A stretch of DNA of 15,447 nucleotides. It comes from Hyphomicrobiales bacterium. Its GTDB lineage: Bacteria; Pseudomonadota; Alphaproteobacteria; Rhizobiales; Devosiaceae. The position numbers and the translations under genes are program-made. The stretch is from assembly GCA_026989045.1 (NCBI GenBank), contig JALSJY010000157.1, positions 1 to 15,447 on the forward strand, in the 5' to 3' direction. Positions 7,093-14,544 of this stretch are shown here, piece by piece (the stretch's first letter is position 1; each line of letters starts with the position of its first letter). Below the pieces are notes generated by a model. That model saw only the letters and a program-made list of their open reading frames with translations, did no database searches and was not told the DNA's origin.

Positions 7093-8064
7093 ATGAGAGG
7101 TTTTTTCCATCGTTTGGCAGCTGCCTATGGTAGTGCAATAATACTGATGTTTTTTTCAGAATACTTCTTTGTAAATGAGGAGCCAGTGTTAGGGCTTTTG
7201 AATAATGTGAAAAACACACCCTTTCTAACAATTTCTTCCTTTGCGTCATTTGCTAGTTTTTATGTGCTATTTACCTATCCATTTTTATTACTTCTTTCAT
7301 ATTTTAAAGTGCGCACAATATCTTCTTTGTTGCTTGCTGGTGCAATTTTTGGTTGGTCTACAGAGGGTCTGTTTATACCAATTCTTTACGAATCAATACC
7401 TATCTCCTTTGTGTTTCCAAGTATTAGTTGGCACGCATTAATCGATGTTTTGCTTGGTTGGTATTTGGTGCGAATGGTAATGCGCAATTTTGGCATGTTT
7501 GGTAATGCAATAAGCTTTGTTGCTTTAGGGGTGGTTTGGGCAATGTGGGCTACTTGGTTTTGGGGTGGAACAGATGCAAATGATATGAGTAGAATATTAC
7601 CAGATGATTTTATGTTATTGGCAGTAGTTAGTAGCTCTTTTTGGTTGTTAGGGCTGTTGTTAGCTGATTGGTTTACAGATATGAAATTCCAAGTAAGTAA
7701 ATGGGAGGTTTGGATTATTGGGGTTATCTATATTTTGTTTTTCCTCTATACTGCTTTTCCCTATTTGCCCTATTCAGCTCTTATTATTCCAATAATAATG
7801 CTGACAATTTTTTCAATTTATCTAGGTAGAAATCATAAACAGGGTGTGAAAATATTAGAGCGGCTTGCCAAAAAGAAACCAGATTGGCGAGTTTATTTTT
7901 TGCTACCCTTAACCCCTATAGTTGCTACGATAATATATCCTTGGTTTTATGCAAATAATATTAGTGTGCCAACAGAGGATGTTGTAGCTGTGCTACTATT
8001 TGTTGGATTTGTTTGGTTTATCTTTGCTTTAATAGTGCCATTTATATCGTATATTAAGCGATAG
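7093..8064 (+). CDS. Polytopic inner-membrane protein of unknown function
   Basis: I do not recognise this 323-residue protein. It is very hydrophobic, rich in Phe and Trp, with about ten predicted membrane segments, roughly at 8-27, 46-71, 77-98, 112-130, 136-157, 173-193, 204-223, 227-245, 267-286 and 297-320. Between segments eight and nine is a basic loop (GRNHKQGVKILERLAKKKPD, 245-264), probably cytoplasmic. Possible conserved spots are WSTEGLFIP (88-96), ISWHALIDVLLGWY (111-124) and FWGGTDAND (156-164). No transporter, protease or glycosyltransferase motif stands out. The start is well supported: GAGG (7083-7086) lies six bases before the ATG. It follows nnr by 37 bases on the same strand, but a functional link is not evident. 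It may be an accessory gene, because it lies between nnr and a probable nnr remnant. Confidence 0.85.
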   Translation: MRGFFHRLAAAYGSAIILMFFSEYFFVNEEPVLGLLNNVKNTPFLTISSFASFASFYVLFTYPFLLLLSYFKVRTISSLLLAGAIFGWSTEGLFIPILYESIPISFVFPSISWHALIDVLLGWYLVRMVMRNFGMFGNAISFVALGVVWAMWATWFWGGTDANDMSRILPDDFMLLAVVSSSFWLLGLLLADWFTDMKFQVSKWEVWIIGVIYILFFLYTAFPYLPYSALIIPIIMLTIFSIYLGRNHKQGVKILERLAKKKPDWRVYFLLPLTPIVATIIYPWFYANNISVPTEDVVAVLLFVGFVWFIFALIVPFISYIKR

Positions 8065-8081
8065 TTTTATGGTTTTGCGGG

Positions 8082-8099
8082 AGTAAGAAATCTCTTACT
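8082..8099 (+). terminator. Small perfect hairpin after the membrane protein gene
   Basis: AGTAAGA (8082-8088) and TCTTACT (8093-8099) are exact reverse complements around AATC, 17 bases after the stop codon. No T-run follows, so it is a weak terminator at best, or a 3'-end stabilising hairpin. Confidence 0.4.
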
Positions 8100-8160
8100 A
8101 GTACTATTATCAAGTGAGAACATATGAGACTATTGCCCATTATGGTATAAATGATTAGGT

Positions 8161-8220
8161 GTGGATATATTCGATGGTGCTGGCTTAACTGCTGATGATT
8201 TGCCTGACTTACTGTGTAAC
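8161..8220 (+). pseudogene. Probable remnant of a second nnr 3' end
   Basis: Read from 8173 the DNA encodes DGAGLTADDLPDLL, closely matching the C-terminus of the intact Nnr upstream (GQGLIADDLPDILP, residues 476-488). The DNA is also similar over about 36 bases, with most differences at third positions. The frame is closed by TGA at 8152-8154 and has no proper start, ribosome site or upstream homology, so this is a fragment, not a gene. The reading continues without family similarity to a TAA at 8306-8308. Confidence 0.55.
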
Positions 8221-8277
8221 AAGCCCTGCCTGAAATTCAGTAATTTGCCAACTATCATATTTAATATTTTATTATCC

Positions 8278-8308
8278 ATTGAAGTCATCTTATTTAAGCC
8301 TATTTAAC
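8278..8308 (+). promoter_or_regulatory. RpoH-like promoter for clpP
   Basis: ATTG (8278-8281), 17 bases, then CCTATTTAAC (8299-8308). Against the alphaproteobacterial heat-shock pattern CTTG-N17-CYTATNTNNG this has two mismatches, the first C and the last G, with the same spacing as the site before lon. The leader to clpP would be about 75 bases. Plausible but weaker than the lon site. Confidence 0.45.
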
Positions 8309-8389
8309 AAATTACCTCCCTGTTAAGAATTTTTCGATTGCATTAGGTTAAACAGATGTGATTCGATTTTTAAAAATAAGGCAAAACCT

Positions 8390-9016
8390 ATGAGAGACCC
8401 GATTGATACTTATATGAATACGCTTGTGCCAATGGTTGTTGAGCAAACTAACCGTGGTGAGCGTTCTTACGATATTTATTCACGCTTGCTAAAAGAGCGC
8501 ATTATTTTTGTTACTGGTCAGGTTGAAGACAATATGGCCTCAGTGATTGTTGCGCAATTGCTGTTTTTGGAATCAGAAAATCCGAAAAAAGAAATTGCAA
8601 TGTATATCAATTCACCTGGCGGTGTGGTGACCTCTGGCCTATCAATCTATGATACTATGCAATTTATTCGCCCACAGGTGGCAACATTATGTATGGGGCA
8701 GGCGGCATCTATGGGGTCGCTCCTACTTGCGGCAGGAGAAAAGGGCATGCGTGGCATTTTGCCAAATTCACGCGTAATGCTTCATCAGCCATCTGGTGGC
8801 TATCAGGGGCAGGCAAGCGATATTATGATCCACGCAAAAGAAACAGAAAATATCAAAAAGCGTCTCAACGATATTTATGTGAAGCACACGGGTCAAAGCC
8901 TCAAAGAAGTTGAAAAAGCACTTGATCGTGATAATTTTCTTTCACCTGAGGATGCAAAGAAATTTGGCATTGTTGATACAATTCATGAAAAACGTGCTGT
9001 GCCGGAAGAAAAATAA
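8390..9016 (+). CDS. clpP: ATP-dependent Clp protease proteolytic subunit
   Basis: ClpP forms the double-heptamer serine protease chamber fed by ClpX or ClpA in the cytosol. The 208 residues match the family. The catalytic triad is visible: Ser107 in GQAASMGS, His132 in MLHQPSGG and Asp181 in DRDNFLS, with the same spacing as in E. coli ClpP (97/122/171). The oxyanion-strand motif NSPGGVVTSG is at 74-83. The N-terminus MRDPIDTYMNTLVPMVVEQT contains the PMVVEQT segment typical of the region around the mature start, and autoprocessing is likely. AAGG lies eight bases before the ATG. It lies 153 bases upstream of clpX in the usual order. Confidence 0.98.
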   Translation: MRDPIDTYMNTLVPMVVEQTNRGERSYDIYSRLLKERIIFVTGQVEDNMASVIVAQLLFLESENPKKEIAMYINSPGGVVTSGLSIYDTMQFIRPQVATLCMGQAASMGSLLLAAGEKGMRGILPNSRVMLHQPSGGYQGQASDIMIHAKETENIKKRLNDIYVKHTGQSLKEVEKALDRDNFLSPEDAKKFGIVDTIHEKRAVPEEK

Positions 9017-9041
9017 GGCTAATTAACGAAGAATATAAATG

Positions 9042-9094
9042 GTGAGTTTGAGCAATTGATTGCAGATGAGTAAATGTTTATGCTCAAAACTTAC
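9042..9094 (+). repeat. Inverted repeat in the clpP-clpX spacer
   Basis: GTGAGTTTGAGCA (9042-9054) pairs with TGCTCAAAACTTAC (9081-9094), with one bulge and one wobble, around a 26-base loop. It has no T-run after it. It could be a stem-loop in a clpP-clpX transcript, a weak terminator, or an operator pair flanking the candidate promoter inside it. Confidence 0.45.
9056..9084 (+). promoter_or_regulatory. Candidate housekeeping promoter for clpX
   Basis: TTGATT (9056-9061), 17 bases, TATGCT (9079-9084): four of six matches in each box. It lies inside the inverted repeat 9042-9094. The leader to clpX would be about 79 bases. Weak evidence. Confidence 0.3.
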
Positions 9095-9137
9095 CCTTTA
9101 TTTAGGTATGCACATTAGCGTAGTAAAAAATATGAAT

Positions 9138-9150
9138 AGGCGTTACGCCT
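9138..9150 (+). promoter_or_regulatory. Short hairpin just before the clpX ribosome site
   Basis: AGGCG and CGCCT (9138-9142, 9146-9150) pair exactly around TTA, five bases before GGAG. It may affect mRNA stability or translation of clpX; no proof. Confidence 0.35.
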
Positions 9151-9169
9151 TTGTTGGAGTTTAAAACAT

Positions 9170-10492
9170 ATGTCTAAAGATAAATCAGATAGCGATGGCT
9201 CAAAAAACACTCTTTATTGTTCGTTTTGCGGTAAGTCGCAACATGAAGTTAGAAAACTGATTGCTGGCCCAACTGTATTCATTTGTGATGAGTGTGTTGA
9301 GCTGTGTATGGACATAATTAAAGAAGAAAATAAAACTTCAACAATTAAATCCTCTGATGGAGTGCCATCTCCTGCAGAAATTTGCAAAACCCTAGATGAT
9401 TATGTTATTGGTCAAGCTAAGGCAAAAAGAGTTCTCTCTGTTGCTGTTCATAACCACTATAAGCGTTTGCATCATTCTACAAAAAATCAAGATATTGAAC
9501 TTTCAAAGTCTAATATTTTGCTGATTGGACCGACAGGCTGTGGTAAAACTCTTTTAGCACAAACTCTTGCGCGCATCATTGATGTGCCCTTTACTATGGC
9601 TGATGCTACCACACTTACAGAAGCCGGTTATGTTGGTGAAGATGTTGAGAATATAATTCTAAAATTATTGCAATCTTCTGATTATGACGTTGAAAAAGCT
9701 CAGCGCGGCATTGTTTATATTGATGAGATTGATAAAATTTCACGCAAATCCGACAATCCATCAATCACTCGTGATGTTTCGGGTGAGGGTGTGCAACAAG
9801 CGCTTTTGAAAATTATGGAAGGCACGGTTGCTTCTGTTCCTCCGCAGGGTGGGCGTAAACATCCACAGCAAGAATTTTTGCAAGTTGATACCACAAATAT
9901 ATTATTCATAGTTGGTGGTGCATTTGCGGGTTTGGAGAAAATTATTTCAGCGCGTGGTGATGCTTCTTCTATTGGCTTTGCAGCTGAAGTTAAAGACGCC
10001 GAAGATCGTAAAGTTGGTGAATTATTCTCTGAAGTTGAGCCAGAAGATATGGTGAAGTTCGGCCTTATTCCTGAATTTATTGGCCGTCTTCCAGTTATTG
10101 CTACACTTGGCGATTTGGACGAAGATGCGTTGGTCGAAATTCTAACCAAACCAAAAAATGCTCTTATTCGTCAATATCAACGTCTATTTAATATGGAAGA
10201 AGTTGAGTTGACTTTCCACGAAGATGCGTTGATGGCTATTGCTAAGCTTGCAATTGAACGCAAGACTGGTGCGCGTGGTTTGCGCTCTATCATGGAAGCT
10301 ATTTTGCTTGATACTATGTATGACCTTCCTTCTCTTGAGGGTGTAAAAGAAGTGGTTATCAGCTCTGAAGTAGTAAATGGCGATAACGTGCGTCCTCTCT
10401 ATATTTATGAAGAGCGCTCTGAAGATAATGACGCTGAAGGTGAAGCTCAGGGTGAAGAAGAGCAGGTGAAAGTTGAAGGCCCTGCGGCTTAA
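9170..10492 (+). CDS. clpX: ATP-dependent Clp protease ATP-binding subunit ClpX
   Basis: ClpX is the AAA+ unfoldase that recognises tagged substrates (including ssrA-tagged chains) and threads them into ClpP. The protein is 440 residues. The N-terminal zinc-binding domain has C17, C20, C39 and C42. Walker A is GPTGCGKT (120-127), the GYVG pore loop 153-156, Walker B IVYIDEID (181-188), the RKH loop 229-231 and the sensor-2 motif GARGLR (367-372). The IGF loop that docks on ClpP is visible as IGF (268-270). The C-terminus has an acidic tail, rich in Glu, from about 418. GGAG lies ten bases before the ATG, a long spacing, with a short hairpin just upstream of it. The gene follows clpP and precedes lon, the conserved alphaproteobacterial order. 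Confidence 0.98.
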   Translation: MSKDKSDSDGSKNTLYCSFCGKSQHEVRKLIAGPTVFICDECVELCMDIIKEENKTSTIKSSDGVPSPAEICKTLDDYVIGQAKAKRVLSVAVHNHYKRLHHSTKNQDIELSKSNILLIGPTGCGKTLLAQTLARIIDVPFTMADATTLTEAGYVGEDVENIILKLLQSSDYDVEKAQRGIVYIDEIDKISRKSDNPSITRDVSGEGVQQALLKIMEGTVASVPPQGGRKHPQQEFLQVDTTNILFIVGGAFAGLEKIISARGDASSIGFAAEVKDAEDRKVGELFSEVEPEDMVKFGLIPEFIGRLPVIATLGDLDEDALVEILTKPKNALIRQYQRLFNMEEVELTFHEDALMAIAKLAIERKTGARGLRSIMEAILLDTMYDLPSLEGVKEVVISSEVVNGDNVRPLYIYEERSEDNDAEGEAQGEEEQVKVEGPAA

Positions 10493-10533
10493 GCCATATT
10501 TGCTCAAGTAACATAGCTATTTTAATGTAAATC

Positions 10534-10570
10534 AAGCAATAAAAACTGATATATTTAGTTTTTATTGCTT
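10534..10570 (+). terminator. Perfect 14-bp stem-loop between clpX and lon
   Basis: AAGCAATAAAAACT (10534-10547) and AGTTTTTATTGCTT (10557-10570) are exact reverse complements around a nine-base loop. It lies 41 bases after the clpX stop and ends six bases before the lon heat-shock promoter. The stem is AT-rich and lacks a trailing T-run, so it may be a 3'-end stabiliser or weak bidirectional terminator rather than a classical one. Confidence 0.65.
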
Positions 10571-10576
10571 AAAACT

Positions 10577-10607
10577 CTTGTAGCGCCAGACAACAAACCT
10601 ATCTATG
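10577..10607 (+). promoter_or_regulatory. RpoH (heat-shock) promoter for lon
   Basis: CTTG (10577-10580), 17 bases, then CCTATCTATG (10598-10607). This is a full match to the alphaproteobacterial heat-shock consensus CTTG-N17/18-CYTATNTNNG. The start would fall near 10613, about 90 bases before the lon ATG. Lon is a known RpoH target in many proteobacteria. Confidence 0.8.
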
Positions 10608-10702
10608 ATTAGAGAATCATAAGAAGAATCGATCTGGGTAATTTTCTCAGCGCGGTTGTTCGTGACTAATTTGCACTCTTGTTGCATTGGAAAGGTTATT
10701 AA

Positions 10703-13129
10703 ATGTCCGAAAATAAAAACCCACAACAGAAAGAAAACCGAGATGATATTTATCCGGTTCTTCCATTACGTGATATTGTTGTATTTCCAGGCATGATTGT
10801 CCCACTTTTTGTCGGGCGTGAGAAATCAGTAAGAGCGCTAGAAGAGGTGATGCGTGATGATAAAAATATTCTTGTTGTAACACAAAAAAATGCAACCGAT
10901 GATGACCCAAAACCAAAAGATATAAACACAATAGGGGCAATTGCTTCTGTTTTACAACTCTTAAAATTACCAGATGGCACGGTGAAAGTATTGGTCGAAG
11001 GCTTAAATCGAGCTTCAATTAAAGAATATTCGCAAACTGATGATTATTTTGAAGCTCGAGCAGTTTCACATAGTGAACCAGATTATGATACTGTTGAGGT
11101 TGAGGCTTTATCACGCTCGGCTTTGTTTGAGTTTGAGAATTACGTGAAATTGAACAAAAAAATATCTGTAGAAGTTGTAGCCGCGGTTACTCAAATAGAG
11201 GATTTTTCAAAATTAGCTGATACTATTGCTTCTCATCTGGCTATAAAAATTTCAGAAAAGCAGGATTTACTTTCTACAATATCTGTTGCTAAGAGATTTG
11301 AAAAAATTCTTGATATTATTGGATCAGAAATCGGTGTGCTTCAGGTTGAAAAACGCATCCGTGGACGCGTAAAGCGCCAGATGGAAAAAACCCAACGTGA
11401 TTATTATCTCAATGAGCAGATGAAGGCTATTCAGCGTGAGCTTGGTGATAGTGATGAGGGCAGTAATGAGCTAAAAGAGCTTGAAGAGCGTATTGCAAAA
11501 ACTAAACTTTCAACCGAGGCTCGTGATAAGGTTGCAGCTGAGTTAAAAAAGCTCAAGCAAATGTCCCCGATGTCGGCAGAAGCAACTGTTATTCGTAATT
11601 ATCTTGATTGGTTGCTTAATATTCCTTGGGAAGAAAAAACCAAAATAAACAAAGACCTTGTGATAGCTGAGAATGTGCTTGACGAAGATCATTATGGCCT
11701 GAAAAAGGTAAAAGAACGCATTATTGAATATCTTGCGGTGCAAGCAAGAACTGGCAAACTAAAAGGGCCTATTCTTTGCCTAGTTGGCCCTCCAGGGGTT
11801 GGTAAGACTTCGCTTGGCAAGTCTATTGCTCGTGCTACAGGTCGTGAATTTGTGCGCATGTCACTTGGTGGAGTGCGCGATGAAGCTGAAATTCGCGGTC
11901 ATAGACGCACCTATATAGGCTCAATGCCTGGCAAGGTTATTCAATCAATGAAAAAGGCTGGAAAAAGCAATCCTTTATTTCTGCTAGATGAAATTGATAA
12001 AATGGGCATGGATTTTCGAGGCGATCCATCTTCTGCATTGCTTGAGGTTCTTGACCCTGAACAAAATGCAACATTCGCGGATCATTATCTTGAGGTTGAT
12101 TATGACCTTTCAGATGTGATGTTTGTTACCACTTCAAACACGCTTAATATTCCAGGTCCTTTAATGGATAGAATGGAAATTATTCGTATTTCTGGCTATA
12201 CAGAAGAAGAGAAGTTTGAAATTGCATTGCGCCATCTTATTCCTCAGTCTTTAAAAGAGCATGGGCTTAAGAAAAGTGAATTTGTGTTACCAGATAAAGC
12301 ATTAACTACGCTTATTCAGCGCTATACTCGCGAGGCAGGGGTGCGTAACCTTAAGCGTGAAATTTCTAAACTCATGAGAAAAGCAGTAAAAACTTTAATG
12401 GTAACTAAAAAAAGAAAAATTACCATCACAGCTAAATTGCTTGAAGAATATCTAGGTCCTGCACCATTTAAACATGGCGAAATTGAAAAAGATGCACAAA
12501 TTGGTTTGGTAACTGGGTTGGCTTGGACTTCTGTTGGTGGCGTGTTGCTGACTATTGAGGGGGTAATAACTCCAGGTAAAGGCAAAATGACGGTAACTGG
12601 CAATCTTAAAGACGTGATGAGAGAGAGTATTTCAGCAGCAAATGCCTATGTTCATTCTCGTTGTATTGACTTTGGTATCAAGCCGACAATGTTTGAAACT
12701 CGCAATATTCACGTGCATGTGCCAGAGGGCGCAACACCAAAAGATGGTCCATCGGCTGGTATTGCCATGGCAACGGCTATTATTTCTGTTATGACTGGCA
12801 CTCCTGTGCGTCATGATGTTGCAATGACTGGTGAAATCACCTTAAGAGGGCGAGTATTGCCAATTGGTGGCTTGAAAGAGAAATTGCTTGCTGCTTTACG
12901 TGGTGGTATCAAAAAGGTTCTTATCCCTCAAGATAATGTCAAGGACTTGGTCGATATTCCTGATAGTGTTAAAGATGGTTTGGAGATTGTTCCTGTTTCA
13001 CGCATGGGTGAGGTGCTTAAACACGCGCTTGTTCGTGACCTTGAGCCGATTGAATGGGATTTTGAAAAACAAGCCGCGCTTGAGTTACAAAAATGTGAAG
13101 ATAAAAAGCCATCAAGTCTAGCTCATTGA
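10703..13129 (+). CDS. lon: ATP-dependent protease La (Lon)
   Basis: Lon is a homohexameric cytosolic protease with AAA+ and peptidase parts in one chain; it removes misfolded and some regulatory proteins. The 808 residues match the usual bacterial LonA length (about 780-820). The N-terminal LON substrate domain spans about 16-210, followed by a coiled helical linker to ~310. Walker A is GPPGVGKTS (362-370), Walker B LFLLDEID (425-432). The C-terminal protease domain has the Ser-Lys dyad, Ser684 in PKDGPSAG and Lys727 in GGLKEK, with the same 43-residue spacing as in E. coli (679/722). AAGG lies seven bases before the ATG. It follows clpX by 210 bases, with its own heat-shock promoter, so it can be induced separately. 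Downstream lies a REP-like repeat. Confidence 0.98.
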   Translation: MSENKNPQQKENRDDIYPVLPLRDIVVFPGMIVPLFVGREKSVRALEEVMRDDKNILVVTQKNATDDDPKPKDINTIGAIASVLQLLKLPDGTVKVLVEGLNRASIKEYSQTDDYFEARAVSHSEPDYDTVEVEALSRSALFEFENYVKLNKKISVEVVAAVTQIEDFSKLADTIASHLAIKISEKQDLLSTISVAKRFEKILDIIGSEIGVLQVEKRIRGRVKRQMEKTQRDYYLNEQMKAIQRELGDSDEGSNELKELEERIAKTKLSTEARDKVAAELKKLKQMSPMSAEATVIRNYLDWLLNIPWEEKTKINKDLVIAENVLDEDHYGLKKVKERIIEYLAVQARTGKLKGPILCLVGPPGVGKTSLGKSIARATGREFVRMSLGGVRDEAEIRGHRRTYIGSMPGKVIQSMKKAGKSNPLFLLDEIDKMGMDFRGDPSSALLEVLDPEQNATFADHYLEVDYDLSDVMFVTTSNTLNIPGPLMDRMEIIRISGYTEEEKFEIALRHLIPQSLKEHGLKKSEFVLPDKALTTLIQRYTREAGVRNLKREISKLMRKAVKTLMVTKKRKITITAKLLEEYLGPAPFKHGEIEKDAQIGLVTGLAWTSVGGVLLTIEGVITPGKGKMTVTGNLKDVMRESISAANAYVHSRCIDFGIKPTMFETRNIHVHVPEGATPKDGPSAGIAMATAIISVMTGTPVRHDVAMTGEITLRGRVLPIGGLKEKLLAALRGGIKKVLIPQDNVKDLVDIPDSVKDGLEIVPVSRMGEVLKHALVRDLEPIEWDFEKQAALELQKCEDKKPSSLAH

Positions 13130-13142
13130 TGATTCTATTTTT

Positions 13143-13240
13143 GTCATGCTGAACCTCATTGTCGTGCGAGCCTTATTGCTATGCTGAGCGAAGCGAAGTA
13201 TCTTTTTGCTAAAAAACTCTTCACTTACGTTCAGAGTGAC
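13143..13240. repeat. REP-like intergenic inverted repeat between lon and the MFS gene
   Basis: GTCATGCTGAAC (13143-13154) matches the reverse complement of GTTCAGAGTGAC (13229-13240) at 10 of 12 positions, forming the outer arms. Inside, CTGAGCGAAGCGAAG (13184-13198) pairs with CTTCACTTACGTTCAG (13219-13234) nearly completely, giving a second, stronger hairpin. The CTGAGCGAAGCGAAG motif recurs as dispersed intergenic repeats in several bacterial genomes. It fills most of the 140-base spacer and may also act as the lon 3' end. Confidence 0.65.
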
Positions 13241-13269
13241 ATTTCTATCCTCTTATATTTGGATATCCA

Positions 13270-14457
13270 ATGAACAAGGCGCTAATTGTAATTCTTTTAT
13301 CTGTAACGATAGATGCAATTGGTATTGGTCTTATATTTCCTATTCTACCAAGCCTGTTACAAGAGCTAACAGGCTCTAGCGATATATCTATTCTTTATGG
13401 CCTGATATTAGCTGGTTATGCGTTAATGCTGTTTATATTTGCGCCTTTATTAGGAGTATTATCTGACAGATTTGGCCGCCGTCCAATTTTAATGATTGCG
13501 ATGGGTGGGGCGGCGATTGATTATTTAATCATGACCTTTGCCCCAACTATTGAAATTCTAGTGATAGGACGCTTAATTGCTGGCATGACAGCGGCAAGCA
13601 TGGCAGTCGCATCGGCCTATATAACCGATATTTCAAATCAAGATGAAAGGGCGCAGCGCTTTGGCCTGCTTTATGCGTGCTTTGGAGTTGGCTTTATCGT
13701 AGGCCCAGCTTTGGGTGGGGTGTTAGGCGATATTTGGCTTAGAGCGCCATTTTTAGCTGCCGCTATTCTCAATGGATTGAATCTGCTTTTAGCAATTTTC
13801 CTTTTACCAGAATCACGCAAAGGCAAAAAACAGACAATGAATATAAAAAAGCTAAATCCATTCGCTCCAATAATGTGGGCAATGAACCTAGCTTCGATAA
13901 GGCAATTATTAATAATTTCTGTTGGTTTTGCATTTGTTGGAACAATTTACTCCACGATTTGGGTGTTATTCACCCAAGATAAATTTGCTTGGTCAGTGGG
14001 CATGGTTGGGCTTTCACTAACCGCTTATGGGTTATTTCAAGCAGCCTCATCTGCATTATTGGCAGGGCCGATAAATTCATGGCTTGGAGAAAAAAAGACA
14101 GTATTGTTTGGGCTAGTAATTGAAATGCTTGCCTTAGTATTTATTGCCTTTATTGGACAATGGTGGATGTTGTTTATTTTAATACCATTATTTGCAATCG
14201 GTGATGTTGGCGGACCAGCACTGCAATCTTTATTGACCTCTAAAGTGGGGGAAGATGAGCAAGGGCAACTCCAAGGGGTTGTTATGTCATTGGCGAGTTT
14301 GGCGGCGGTAGCTGGGCCAGTATTTTTCACTGCCATCTATTCAATAATTCGCCTTGAATGGCCGGGTGGTATTTGGTTGGTGGCTCTGGCGCTATATATT
14401 ATTATGCTTCCTTTTATTATTTTTGGAAGCTCAGCATGGCACCGAGAGAGAAAATAG
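13270..14457 (+). CDS. TetA-like major facilitator superfamily drug/H+ antiporter
   Basis: A 395-residue MFS protein with about 12 membrane segments, most similar in layout to the tetracycline efflux group of 12-segment drug/proton antiporters. Motif A is GVLSDRFGRRP (62-72). Asp15 in SVTIDAIGIGL corresponds to the conserved TetA first-helix aspartate. Motif B is GRLIAG (100-105), Asp120 lies in AYITDI, and motif C is GFIVGPALGG (141-150), typical of antiporters. The central loop is short (ESRKGKKQ). GGA lies six bases before the ATG at 13270. No tetR-like regulator is adjacent and no clear promoter of its own is seen, because the upstream spacer is mostly repeat. Substrate unknown; TetA-family chromosomal members often do not confer tetracycline resistance. 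It sits between lon and hup, which are commonly adjacent, so it may be an insertion. Confidence 0.88.
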   Translation: MNKALIVILLSVTIDAIGIGLIFPILPSLLQELTGSSDISILYGLILAGYALMLFIFAPLLGVLSDRFGRRPILMIAMGGAAIDYLIMTFAPTIEILVIGRLIAGMTAASMAVASAYITDISNQDERAQRFGLLYACFGVGFIVGPALGGVLGDIWLRAPFLAAAILNGLNLLLAIFLLPESRKGKKQTMNIKKLNPFAPIMWAMNLASIRQLLIISVGFAFVGTIYSTIWVLFTQDKFAWSVGMVGLSLTAYGLFQAASSALLAGPINSWLGEKKTVLFGLVIEMLALVFIAFIGQWWMLFILIPLFAIGDVGGPALQSLLTSKVGEDEQGQLQGVVMSLASLAAVAGPVFFTAIYSIIRLEWPGGIWLVALALYIIMLPFIIFGSSAWHRERK

Positions 14458-14461
14458 TCTT

Positions 14462-14518
14462 AAAAACTAACATAATCCCTGCTTTTGCCCAAGAAAACTC
14501 AGAAAAACGTTAGTTTTC
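14462..14518 (+). terminator. Weak stem-loop region after the MFS gene
   Basis: AAAACTAAC (14463-14471) pairs exactly with GTTAGTTTT (14509-14517), but over a 37-base loop. A tighter alternative is GAAAACT (14493-14499) with AGTTTTC (14512-14518). Either could end the MFS transcript; neither has a proper T-run. Confidence 0.35.
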
Positions 14519-14544
14519 CTTGCCTTTTCAATAGAATCGCAAAA

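Larger units (their letters stand above)
8065..8389. other. 325-base gene-free interval before clpP
   Basis: It holds a small hairpin (8082-8099), a probable nnr fragment (8161-8220) and a heat-shock-like promoter for clpP (8278-8308). No intact coding sequence is seen on either strand. The interval is AT-rich and looks like decayed sequence plus the clpP control region. Confidence 0.7.

Noticed and set aside
9017..9169. Heat-shock promoter for clpX
   Set aside because: TTTATTTAGG at 9097-9106 resembles the -10, but no CTTG lies 17-18 bases upstream.
9715..10149. 144-codon minus-strand frame opposite clpX
   Set aside because: Antisense shadow of conserved AAA+ coding sequence; serine-rich low-complexity translation.
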